A stretch of 12,561 bases of DNA from an uncultured Clostridia bacterium (GTDB lineage Bacteria > Bacillota > Clostridia > Christensenellales > Aristaeellaceae), in contig CAKTXH010000078.1 of the NCBI GenBank assembly GCA_934630975.1, positions 1 to 12,561 on the forward strand. Reading direction: 5' to 3'. Made by a program: the position numbers and the translations under genes. A model generated the notes under the pieces. The model worked only from the letters and a program-made list of their open reading frames with translations. It did no database searches and was not told where the DNA came from. Shown here one piece after another: positions 7,639 to 12,561 of this stretch. Positions within the stretch are counted from its first letter, which is position 1. Every line of letters starts with the position of its first letter.

Positions 7639-8444
7639 CGCAGAAAAAACCGATTCAGCCCCAGATTACGCATGACCACGCCGGGCATGCGCACGTGAAC
7701 TGCCCCGGCCTTGCGCCGTGCAGGCTCTGCCGCATCGAGGTCGATCACCTGAGCGTATCGGCGGGGCAGCAGCAGCTTCTGCACGACGTCAACCTGCACA
7801 TCCATTGCGGCGAGCTGACCGCGCTCATCGGCGCGAACGGCGCGGGCAAGACGACGCTCATCCGCGCGCTGCTCGGTCAGGTGGATTATAAGGGCGTGAT
7901 CCGCCACCTGACCACCGACGGCCGCCCGGCGGCGGACGTCCGCACGGGTTACGTGCCCCAACAGCTCGAGTTTGACCGTTCCTCCCCGGTGACGGTCACG
8001 GATTTCATGGCCGCGTCGCTTTCCAGAAGGCCGGTTTTTCTCGGCGTGAGCAAAAAGACGCGCGAAAAGGTGATGGCCGCGCTGGCCAGAACGCACAGCG
8101 AAAAGCTCTGCAAGCGGCCGCTGGGCGCGCTTTCCGGCGGCGAATTGCAGCGCGTGCTGCTGGCGCTGGCACTGACCCCGCAGCCCGATCTGCTGATTCT
8201 GGACGAGCCGGTCTCCGGCGTGGATCAAAACGGCCTCGAGTCGTTTTATCAGACGGTGGACGAGCTGAAGCGCACCAACCATATGGCGATTCTGCTCGTT
8301 TCGCATGATCTGGACGTGGTGCGCCGCTATGCTGACCGCGTGGTGCTGATGCAGGGCACAGTCGTGCGGCAGGGCGACCCGGAAACCGTGTTTGACAGCG
8401 ACGAGTTCGCGCAGGTGTTTTATACGAGAGGAGGGCGCGTATGA
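7635..8444 (+). CDS. znuC: Metal ABC transporter ATPase with His/Cys-rich N-terminus (ZnuC-like)
   Basis: 269 aa, the ATP-hydrolysing subunit for the metal transporter, cytosolic and bound to the permease. Walker A GANGAGKTT (66-74), Q-loop near 109, signature LSGGE (166-170), Walker B LLILDE (186-191) and switch His224 are all intact. Before the ABC fold there is a roughly 33-residue extension with His13, His15, His18, His20 and Cys23, Cys29, Cys32 (C-x5-C-x2-C), and a second HIHC sits at about 55-58. This looks able to bind metal and is not part of a minimal ABC ATPase. GGAGG lies ten bases before the start, and the gene overlaps both neighbours by four bases, so the three proteins are translationally coupled. 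Confidence 0.93.
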   Translation: MTQKKPIQPQITHDHAGHAHVNCPGLAPCRLCRIEVDHLSVSAGQQQLLHDVNLHIHCGELTALIGANGAGKTTLIRALLGQVDYKGVIRHLTTDGRPAADVRTGYVPQQLEFDRSSPVTVTDFMAASLSRRPVFLGVSKKTREKVMAALARTHSEKLCKRPLGALSGGELQRVLLALALTPQPDLLILDEPVSGVDQNGLESFYQTVDELKRTNHMAILLVSHDLDVVRRYADRVVLMQGTVVRQGDPETVFDSDEFAQVFYTRGGRV

Positions 8445-9274
8445 GCGGCGTATATGCCCTGATGGACACGCTTCTGCCCTTTGAATGGCTGCATTATACC
8501 TTCATGAAGAACGCGCTGATTGCGATTGTACTGCTGACCCCGCTGTTCGGCATGCTGGGCACAATGGCGGTGGATAATAAGATGGCGTTCTTCTCCGACG
8601 CGCTGGGGCACAGCGCGCTGACGGGCATCGCCATCGGCGTGGTGCTCGGCTGGCAGAGCCAGATGAGCGCGATGCTGCTGTTCGGCCTGCTCTGGGCGGT
8701 GCTCATCACGTTTGTGAAGCATCATTCCAAGATGAGCGCCGATACGATCATCAGCGTGTTTTCTTCGACGTCGATTGCGCTGGGCCTTGTGGTGCTCTCG
8801 CGCGGCGGCGCGTTCGCGAAGTATTCCTCTGTGCTGGTGGGCGACGTGCTCTCCGTGGCGCAGAGCGATCTGCTGGCGCTGGTGCTGGCGCTGGCCGGCA
8901 CGATTGTCTGCTGGATTTTCCTGTTCAACCCGCTGCTGATCACCAGCGTCAATGCGCCGCTGGCGCAGAGCCGCGGCATCCGCTCCCGCATGACGGAATA
9001 CGCGTTCACGATGCTGGTCGCCGTCGCGGTGATGGTCTCCATCCGCTGGGTTGGCGTGATGCTGATTAACTCGCTGCTGATTCTCCCGGCGGCGGCCTCC
9101 CGCAATGTGGCGCGGAGCGCGGCGGGGTATATGCGCACAAGCGTGATCATCGCGCTGTGCTGCGGCGTTTGCGGGCTGGCGCTGTCGTATTACCTCAATA
9201 CCAGCGCGGGCGCGGCGATTGTGCTCTGCTGCGCGGCGGTGTATTTCGTGACCCTGCCGATGCGTAGGAAATAA
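8441..9274 (+). CDS. znuB: Metal ABC transporter permease (ZnuB/ABC-3 family)
   Basis: 277 aa, highly hydrophobic, with about eight predicted membrane helices, the membrane channel partner of the two genes before it. Family features are the early GMLGTMAVDNKMAFFSDALGHSAL-type block (residues about 36-60) and the later MLINSLLILPAAASRNVA block that couples to the ATPase, both typical of ABC-3 metal permeases. Its ATG overlaps the ATPase stop (ATGA), and GAGGAGG lies just upstream inside the ATPase gene. It is the last gene of the operon; an imperfect hairpin follows within 50 bp. Confidence 0.93.
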   Translation: MSGVYALMDTLLPFEWLHYTFMKNALIAIVLLTPLFGMLGTMAVDNKMAFFSDALGHSALTGIAIGVVLGWQSQMSAMLLFGLLWAVLITFVKHHSKMSADTIISVFSSTSIALGLVVLSRGGAFAKYSSVLVGDVLSVAQSDLLALVLALAGTIVCWIFLFNPLLITSVNAPLAQSRGIRSRMTEYAFTMLVAVAVMVSIRWVGVMLINSLLILPAAASRNVARSAAGYMRTSVIIALCCGVCGLALSYYLNTSAGAAIVLCCAAVYFVTLPMRRK

Positions 9275-9292
9275 CCCTCAAAACCGACATTT

Positions 9293-9325
9293 CAGCCCGC
9301 AACGCTTGCCTGCGCCGGGCTGTTA
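9293..9325 (+). terminator. Possible weak terminator after the metal transporter operon
   Basis: Inverted repeat CAGCCCG / CGGGCTG (9293-9299, 9316-9322) with a 16-base loop and only a short mixed TTATGTTA tail. It overlaps the -35 of the next promoter. Termination here is possible but weakly supported. Confidence 0.3.
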
Positions 9326-9334
9326 TGTTATAAT
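9306..9334 (+). promoter_or_regulatory. Promoter of the DUF5685-dnaJ operon (extended -10)
   Basis: TTGCCT (9306-9311), 17 bases, a perfect TATAAT (9329-9334) preceded by TGT. The predicted start is about 20 bases before the GTG of the DUF5685 gene, whose Shine-Dalgarno is AGAGGAGG. Confidence 0.7.
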
Positions 9335-9361
9335 CCAGCAGGAATCAGAGGAGGTGCGGCC

Positions 9362-10198
9362 GTGCTTGGCGTGATGACCGTCCGCAAGGATGAACTCAAG
9401 TTTCGCGAATTCGACCGATACCGCGGGTTTTACTGCGGTCTCTGCCGCGCCATCGGCCAGCGGTGCGGCAAAGCCTGCCGCATGGCGCTCAGCTTTGAAA
9501 TGACGTTTCTTTCCATGCTGCTGACCTCGCTGTATGAGCCGGAAACGGGCAGCGAAATGCGCCGGTGCGCGTTTCATCCCATCCAAAAGCGGCTGATGCT
9601 GGGCAACGAAGCGATTGATTACTGCGCCGACCTGAGCGCGCTGATTTCCTATTACGACCTGCGCGACGGCTGGGAAGATGAAAAGCGCGTGGATAAGCTC
9701 GCCGAAAGCGCGCTGCTTAAAACGGCGGCAAAACGTGCGGGCGAGGCGCTTCCCCGCCAGCGGGAAGCGGTGGAGCGATACGTCGCCAAACTGCACGAGG
9801 TTGAGCAGAAAAACGACATGAATCTCGACGCGGCGGCGAACCTTTCCGGCGAGCTGCTCGGCGAATTGTACGTTTGGAAAAAAGACGTTTACGAGCGGGA
9901 TTTGCGCGAGCTGGGCTTTTACCTCGGCAAATTCATTTATCTGTGCGACAGTTTTGAGGACGTCGAGCAGGATATCAAAAAGAAAAATTACAACCCTCTC
10001 ATCGAGCGGTTCGAAAGGCCGGAATTCGAGGCTGAAAGCCGCGCGATGCTGGAGGATATGATGGCCCGCGCGTGCAGGGCGTTTGAGTGCCTGCCGCTGC
10101 TGGAGGATGCGCCGATCATGCGCAACATCCTCTATTCGGGTATATGGCTGCGCTTTGAAAGCGCGTGTGAGCGAAGAAAGGCGAAAAGCAAGCAATGA
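9362..10198 (+). CDS. DUF5685 family protein
   Basis: 278 aa, soluble, mostly helical, no signal peptide. The start is GTG, chosen because AGAGGAGG precedes it by seven bases and because the N-terminal pattern (short start, then EL..RE...Y...YCGLC) is that of DUF5685. Cys25, Cys28, Cys35 and Cys39 (C-x2-C-x6-C-x3-C) plus Cys69-x2-His72 could bind metal. Two acidic blocks stand out: YYDLRDGWEDE (98-107) and DSFEDVEQD (196-204) followed by KKKNYNPL. The stop overlaps the start of the J-domain gene (ATGA), so the two proteins are made together; the J-protein may act on or with it. Family membership is from memory of the pattern; biochemical function is unknown. Confidence 0.8.
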   Translation: MLGVMTVRKDELKFREFDRYRGFYCGLCRAIGQRCGKACRMALSFEMTFLSMLLTSLYEPETGSEMRRCAFHPIQKRLMLGNEAIDYCADLSALISYYDLRDGWEDEKRVDKLAESALLKTAAKRAGEALPRQREAVERYVAKLHEVEQKNDMNLDAAANLSGELLGELYVWKKDVYERDLRELGFYLGKFIYLCDSFEDVEQDIKKKNYNPLIERFERPEFEAESRAMLEDMMARACRAFECLPLLEDAPIMRNILYSGIWLRFESACERRKAKSKQ

Positions 10199-10944
10199 CA
10201 GATCCTTATCAGGTTTTAGGCGTATCCCCGACGGCCAGCGACGACGAGGTAAAGAAGGCCTATCGAACGCTCTGCAAAAAGTATCATCCCGACGCGAACG
10301 TGGGCAAGCCGGACGCTGCGCAGGCTGAAAAGAAATTTATGGAAGTCCAGCAGGCGTATGAGGAGATCATGCACCGGCGGCAGGGCGGCGGACAGCGTGC
10401 GGGCAGCGGCTATAACGGCGGCGCGCAGCAGCAGAGACAGCCGCAGTATGACGACCCGTTCGCCTCGTTCTGGGGCGCTTACGGCGGAAGTGCTTATGGC
10501 AACTCGGGTTACGGCGGCTATGGAAACGCCGGATACGGCCAGACGCAGCAGGATGATTCCATCGAGATGCGCGCGGCGAAAAACTACATCGACACCGGCC
10601 ACTATGCCGAGGCGCTGAACGCGCTGGGCAGCGTGCCCGCCGGAAAGCGCAACGCCCGCTGGTATTTCCTCAGCGCGCTGGCGCAGAGCGGCCTGCATAA
10701 CAACGCGCAGGCGATGGAATACGCCAGACAGGCCGCGAGCATGGAGCCGAGCAACATGCAGTATCAGCAGCTGCTCAGCCAGCTTCAGGGCGGCGGAAGC
10801 TGGTACAGCCAGCAGGGGCAGGAATATGGCCGCAGAAGCGGCGGCATGAACAGCGTCTGCACGACCATTTTGATGCTGAATCTTTGCTGTGCCTGCTGCG
10901 GCGGCGGTCGGATGATGTATTATCCGATGTTCTGCTGCATCTGA
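10195..10944 (+). CDS. J-domain (DnaJ-like) protein with Gly/Tyr-rich linker and Cys-rich tail
   Basis: 249 aa. Residues 1-62 are a J domain with HPD at 31-33, the motif that stimulates Hsp70 (DnaK) ATPase. Residues 63-118 are rich in Gly, Gln, Tyr and Ser, a flexible linker. Residues 120-200 have a TPR-like helical repeat pattern (AAKNYIDTGHYAEALNAL, then YFLSALAQSG...AMEYARQAASM). The last 32 residues are hydrophobic with seven Cys (222, 231, 232, 234, 235, 247, 248) and a GGG. The zinc-finger and C-terminal domains of true DnaJ are absent, so this is a specialised class C J-protein, not the housekeeping dnaJ. It overlaps the DUF5685 gene by four bases. Confidence 0.9.
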   Translation: MTDPYQVLGVSPTASDDEVKKAYRTLCKKYHPDANVGKPDAAQAEKKFMEVQQAYEEIMHRRQGGGQRAGSGYNGGAQQQRQPQYDDPFASFWGAYGGSAYGNSGYGGYGNAGYGQTQQDDSIEMRAAKNYIDTGHYAEALNALGSVPAGKRNARWYFLSALAQSGLHNNAQAMEYARQAASMEPSNMQYQQLLSQLQGGGSWYSQQGQEYGRRSGGMNSVCTTILMLNLCCACCGGGRMMYYPMFCCI

Positions 10945-10951
10945 GCGGCTT

Positions 10952-11012
10952 AAACGCAAAACATCGCGGAAAGACAGAAAAATCCGTTGGATTCTGCTTG
11001 TATTCCGCGATG
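10952..11012 (-). terminator. Terminator of the minus-strand small gene
   Basis: Perfect 10-bp arms CATCGCGGAA / TTCCGCGATG (10962-10971, 11003-11012) enclose a second imperfect stem (GGAT...ATCC, TCTG...CAGA). On the minus strand the stem is followed by TTTTGCGTTT, as in rho-independent terminators. On the plus strand the following bases are CAATCTGC, so it does not serve the adjacent J-domain gene. It lies 44 bp past the small gene's stop codon. Confidence 0.7.
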
Positions 11013-11026
11013 CAATCTGCTATAAT
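10998..11026 (+). promoter_or_regulatory. Convergent plus-strand promoter inside the small gene's terminator
   Basis: TTGTAT (10998-11003), 17 bases, TATAAT (11021-11026) with TGC before the -10, the same layout as the polA and HPt promoters. No coding gene with a ribosome binding site follows for 550 bp, so it likely makes a non-coding transcript. The right arm of the minus-strand terminator occupies most of its spacer. Confidence 0.65.
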
Positions 11027-11055
11027 GAAGGCACGACGAAAGGGTTTTAGCGAGA

Positions 11056-11106
11056 TTAGCCCTTGCGGACCTGCGAGATGGTGACTGCAATCACGATCTC
11101 GCTTTT
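11056..11106. repeat. 51-bp direct repeat, copy 1
   Basis: Matches 11388-11438 at 47 of 51 positions in the same orientation. It covers the stop codon and last 16 codons of the 60-aa gene (minus strand) and the plus-strand hairpin. Three of the four differences cluster at 11070-11072, the fourth is at 11081; all change the encoded peptide on the minus strand. Confidence 0.9.
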
Positions 11107-11238
11107 ATCGTTATCGGGGCTTTGTTTGGCCTCGACAGCGGCAGTCCGATCAGAAGGCTCCGAGAAGAGTTGGTACTCGACAATCTCCGTTTCCGTGATC
11201 GTCTTTCGCTTCATTCTCTTGACTTTCAGCTTTTGCAT
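11056..11238 (-). CDS. Small unknown protein, 60 aa
   Basis: Not recognised. The first 12 residues are strongly basic (KLKVKRMKRK), the middle is polar and acidic, and the end SEIVIAVTISQVRKG is beta-strand-like with a basic tip; there is no membrane helix or signal peptide. It is called as real because AAAGGAGG (11247-11254) precedes the ATG by eight bases, a strong extended -10 promoter lies 80 bp upstream, and a hairpin terminator follows. A GTG nine bases upstream overlaps the ribosome binding site and is not the start. The gene lies alone and opposite to all its neighbours. Its last 16 codons are duplicated at 11388-11438. Confidence 0.65.
   Translation of the reverse strand: MQKLKVKRMKRKTITETEIVEYQLFSEPSDRTAAVEAKQSPDNDKSEIVIAVTISQVRKG
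11073..11106 (+). terminator. Terminator-like hairpin (copy 1)
   Basis: GCGAGAT / ATCTCGC (11073-11079, 11096-11102) extended by GTGA / TCAC past one G-G mismatch, loop CTGCAA, then TTTT. It is the first plus-strand terminator candidate after the J-domain gene and after the promoter at 10998. A second GCGAGAT at 11050-11056 could compete for the same 3' arm. Confidence 0.5.
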
Positions 11239-11296
11239 GGGCTTCACCTCCTTTCATCGTTTGGATAAAATGAGGTATCCGCCCTTCCGCCGTGCC

Positions 11297-11314
11297 TGTC
11301 AGTAAAGACTGACA
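11297..11314. promoter_or_regulatory. 18-bp palindrome at the start of the small gene's transcript
   Basis: TGTCAGT-AAAG-ACTGACA, perfect 7-bp arms. It begins about seven bases past the -10 of the minus-strand promoter at 11321-11349, so it would either be an operator for a repressor or form a hairpin at the extreme 5' end of the mRNA. Confidence 0.6.
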
Positions 11315-11320
11315 AAACAC

Positions 11321-11349
11321 ATTATAGCATGCGTAAAGCCGGAAAACAA
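11321..11349 (-). promoter_or_regulatory. Promoter of the 60-aa small gene (extended -10)
   Basis: On the minus strand: TTGTTT (11344-11349), 17 bases, a perfect TATAAT (11321-11326) preceded by TGC. The leader to the ATG is about 75 bases. Confidence 0.7.
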
Positions 11350-11387
11350 TTGCTTTATGAGCTTTGACGGAAGGAAGTTTGGGCGGT

Positions 11388-11438
11388 TTAGCCCTTGCGG
11401 AATCGCGAGATGTTGACTGCAATCACGATCTCGCTTTT
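11388..11438. repeat. 51-bp direct repeat, copy 2
   Basis: Second copy of 11056-11106, 332 bp away, 92% identical. The hairpin GCGAGAT / ATCTCGC and its loop CTGCAA are kept (11405-11434), but the inner stem has lost one pair. The TTTT is followed by CTTTATG. Unlike copy 1 it has no clear plus-strand promoter in front. Confidence 0.9.
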
Positions 11439-11465
11439 CTTTATGATATGATGAAAAAATCTCAT
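11388..11465 (-). pseudogene. 25-codon remnant related to the 60-aa gene
   Basis: Minus-strand frame from ATG 11465 to TAA 11388. Its last 15 residues (SEIVIAVNISRFRKG) match the C-terminus of the 60-aa protein with three changes; the first ten (MRFFHHIIKK) are unrelated. No ribosome binding site or promoter is evident. It is most simply a partial duplicate; a translated micro-protein is possible but unsupported. Confidence 0.4.
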
Positions 11466-11481
11466 CGAAAGCATGAATCGG

Positions 11482-11519
11482 AAGCTATTCTTTCCACACG
11501 GAAGGGATAGCTTTTTCTT
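11482..11519 (+). terminator. Strong plus-strand rho-independent terminator
   Basis: A 14-bp stem counting G-U pairs (11482-11495 with 11500-11513), loop ACAC, then TTTCTT. It has no T tail on the minus strand. It shields the methyltransferase promoter, which begins within its tail, from upstream plus-strand transcription. Which transcript normally ends here is unclear, since the nearest plus-strand gene stops 540 bp upstream. Confidence 0.8.
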
Positions 11520-11546
11520 GCATTGCGGCGCGTTTTGCTGTAAAAT
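11518..11546 (+). promoter_or_regulatory. Promoter of the RNA methyltransferase gene
   Basis: TTGCAT (11518-11523), 17 bases, TAAAAT (11541-11546). Predicted start near 11553, about 23 bases before the ATG. It follows directly on the terminator at 11482-11519. Confidence 0.6.
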
Positions 11547-11575
11547 GCGGGTATACGTCCACGGGGAGGCTTAAC

Positions 11576-12349
11576 ATGAAGGAAATCACAAGCGTACATA
11601 ATGCCGCCGTTCAGCTCCTGCGCGAGCTTCAAAAGCCGAGGGCGCGGCGGGAAAACGGCCTTTTTGTATGCGAAAGCGCCAAACTGGTGGGCGAGGCGGT
11701 TGCACTGCGGCTCGGGCAGGCGCTCTTTATCGAAAAAGGGCGCGAAGCGGAGTATGCGCAGATCGCGCAGCAGGCGGAGAGCGCGGACTGCGACCTTTAT
11801 GCCGTTTCTTCGGCGGTGATGCAGGCGATCAGCACGGCGAAAACGCCGCAGGGCATTGTCTGCACGGCGCGGATTCCCGAGCCGCCGAAGGCGCTGAGCG
11901 GAAAGCGCATCGTCGCGCTGGACGGCGTGCAGGATCCCGGCAACGTCGGCACGATTCTGCGCACGGCGGACGCGGCGGGCTTTGACGGCGCGATTTTCGG
12001 CCCGGGCTGCGCGGATCTCTACGGTGCGAAGACGCTGCGAGCGACGATGGGCAGCGTGTTTCGCGTGCCGGTTCTGCCGACGGACGATCTGCCGGGGACG
12101 CTGGAGGCGATGAAGCGCGAAGGCTATGCCGTGGCGGCGACCGAACTCGGCGGGCAGGATTTTTATACATACTGCCCGCGCGGCAAGGCGATTCTGGTTA
12201 TCGGCAGCGAGGGGCAGGGCATCAGCAGACCTGTCCGCGAAGCGGCGACCCACCATCTGGCCCTGCCGATGCGCGGCGGCGCGGAATCGCTCAACGCGGC
12301 GGTTGCAGCCGGCATCATGATTTACGAAATGGCAAGAGAACAAAGCTAA
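11576..12349 (+). CDS. SpoU/TrmH-family RNA 2'-O-methyltransferase
   Basis: 257 aa, close to the usual 250-270 for bacterial members. It transfers a methyl group from S-adenosylmethionine to a ribose 2'-OH in rRNA or tRNA. Residues 1-100 are the substrate-binding N-domain (HNAAVQLLREL, then FVCESAKLVGEA). Residues 110-257 are the knotted SPOUT catalytic domain with its three motifs: motif 1 DPGNVGTILRTA with Asn123 and Arg129, motif 2 RATMGSVFRVP (155-165), motif 3 VIGSEGQG (208-215) and RGGAESLNAAVA (233-244). GGGGAGG precedes the ATG by six bases. It closely resembles members often annotated as 23S rRNA (guanosine-2'-O-) methyltransferases, but the target base cannot be read from sequence. 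It is followed after 12 bp by the next gene. Confidence 0.92.
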   Translation: MKEITSVHNAAVQLLRELQKPRARRENGLFVCESAKLVGEAVALRLGQALFIEKGREAEYAQIAQQAESADCDLYAVSSAVMQAISTAKTPQGIVCTARIPEPPKALSGKRIVALDGVQDPGNVGTILRTADAAGFDGAIFGPGCADLYGAKTLRATMGSVFRVPVLPTDDLPGTLEAMKREGYAVAATELGGQDFYTYCPRGKAILVIGSEGQGISRPVREAATHHLALPMRGGAESLNAAVAAGIMIYEMAREQS

Positions 12350-12361
12350 GGAGGAAAAACC

Positions 12362-12561
12362 ATGCTTGAATATCGGTATGACACGCAGCTGCTCATCGAC
12401 GGCCATGACCTCGATGAGGATAAGATTTACGATTATTTCGTCGATAACTTTGAAGGCGACTGCCTGATTGCTGTCGGCGACGAAGAAATGATCAAGATTC
12501 ATTACCATACCAACCAGCCGTGGAAGGTGCTGGAATACTGCGCGTCCCTCGGCGAAATCTA
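12362..12561 (+). CDS. FakA/YloV C-terminal-like (DAK-kinase-associated) protein, 5' part only
   Basis: The first 66 codons are in the window; the gene runs off the right edge. The visible block FEGDCLIAVGDEEMIKIHYHTNQPWKVLEYCASLGEI resembles, from family memory, the C-terminal domain of the fatty-acid/dihydroxyacetone-kinase-like FakA (YloV) proteins, where an I-K-I/V-H-x-H-T segment and a following P..VL.Y pattern recur. Here it begins near residue 30 right after the start, so this is a small free-standing version rather than full FakA. AAGGAGG overlaps the stop of the methyltransferase gene, giving an operon with coupled translation. The function is unknown. Confidence 0.65.
   Translation, partial: MLEYRYDTQLLIDGHDLDEDKIYDYFVDNFEGDCLIAVGDEEMIKIHYHTNQPWKVLEYCASLGEI

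Larger units (their letters stand above)
11033..11106 (+). ncRNA. Predicted short antisense RNA (about 75 nt)
   Basis: The interval from the predicted start of the promoter at 10998-11026 to the first plus-strand hairpin with a T run. It contains a small hairpin (AGGG...CCCT around 11041-11063) and then a terminator-like hairpin (11073-11106). From 11056 onward it is complementary to the 3' end of the minus-strand 60-codon gene. This RNA is inferred from promoter and terminator only. An alternative is that the hairpin simply ends transcripts of the DUF5685-dnaJ operon. Confidence 0.4.

Noticed and set aside
10962..11012. Inverted repeat as terminator of the J-domain gene.
   Set aside because: On the plus strand it is followed by CAATCTGC without T residues; the T tail is on the minus strand.
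11063..11305. Plus-strand 80-codon frame starting MRTCEMVTAITISL, with a hydrophobic start like a small toxin; copy 2 also gives MLTAITISLFFMI.
   Set aside because: No ribosome binding site, overlaps the better supported minus-strand gene including its ribosome binding site, and the hydrophobic start is a by-product of the duplicated 51 bp; copy 2 ends after 13 codons.
11056..11438. Two-repeat CRISPR-like unit.
   Set aside because: Only two copies, 51 bp long and 332 bp apart, with coding sequence between; no spacer regularity and no cas genes.
11440..11575. Possible riboswitch or T-box leader of the methyltransferase gene.
   Set aside because: A good promoter starts within the terminator tail, after the hairpin, so the hairpin would not be in the main mRNA; no T-box or known aptamer motif is visible.

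Overview
The window looks like chromosomal core DNA from a GC-rich member of the Clostridia (Firmicutes). The evidence is AGGAGG-type ribosome binding sites, extended -10 (TGN-TATAAT) promoters in AT-rich gaps, a polA-coaE-lytic transglycosylase order, a Clostridia-style zinc ABC transporter (substrate-binding protein with GCLHDYQL, ATPase with a His/Cys-rich head) and a DUF5685-DnaJ gene pair. Order and genus cannot be fixed from this sequence alone. No phage, transposase, CRISPR, tRNA or rRNA was seen.

Left half (1-6488), all on the minus strand. Reading leftward from 6488: a stand-alone HPt phosphotransfer protein with its own promoter and terminator; DNA polymerase I (polA) with a good promoter; a 275-bp gap carrying a 9-bp tandem repeat and three perfect hairpins; one reading frame that joins dephospho-CoA kinase (CoaE) to a membrane-anchored lytic transglycosylase; and, 12 bp further on, an exported family-5 solute-binding protein whose ribosome binding site overlaps the kinase stop codon.

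Right half (6721-12561), genes on the plus strand. A three-gene zinc/manganese-type ABC transporter operon (binding lipoprotein, ATPase, permease) is linked by two ATGA overlaps. A DUF5685 protein overlaps a J-domain protein by ATGA. After the intergenic locus described next come a SpoU/TrmH-family RNA 2'-O-methyltransferase and the 5' part of a FakA/YloV C-terminal-like gene cut by the window edge.

The most unusual part is 10945-11520. It holds a minus-strand 60-codon gene with a strong extended -10 promoter, a palindrome at its predicted transcription start, an ideal Shine-Dalgarno and a hairpin terminator with a T tail. A convergent plus-strand promoter (TTGTAT-17-TATAAT) lies inside that terminator and would make a short RNA antisense to the 3' end of the small gene, ending at a hairpin within it. 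The last 51 bp of the gene are duplicated 332 bp away at 92% identity. The layout resembles convergent sense/antisense (type I toxin-antitoxin-like) loci, but the encoded peptide is not a typical membrane toxin, so function is open. The CoaE-transglycosylase fusion is the second notable item.
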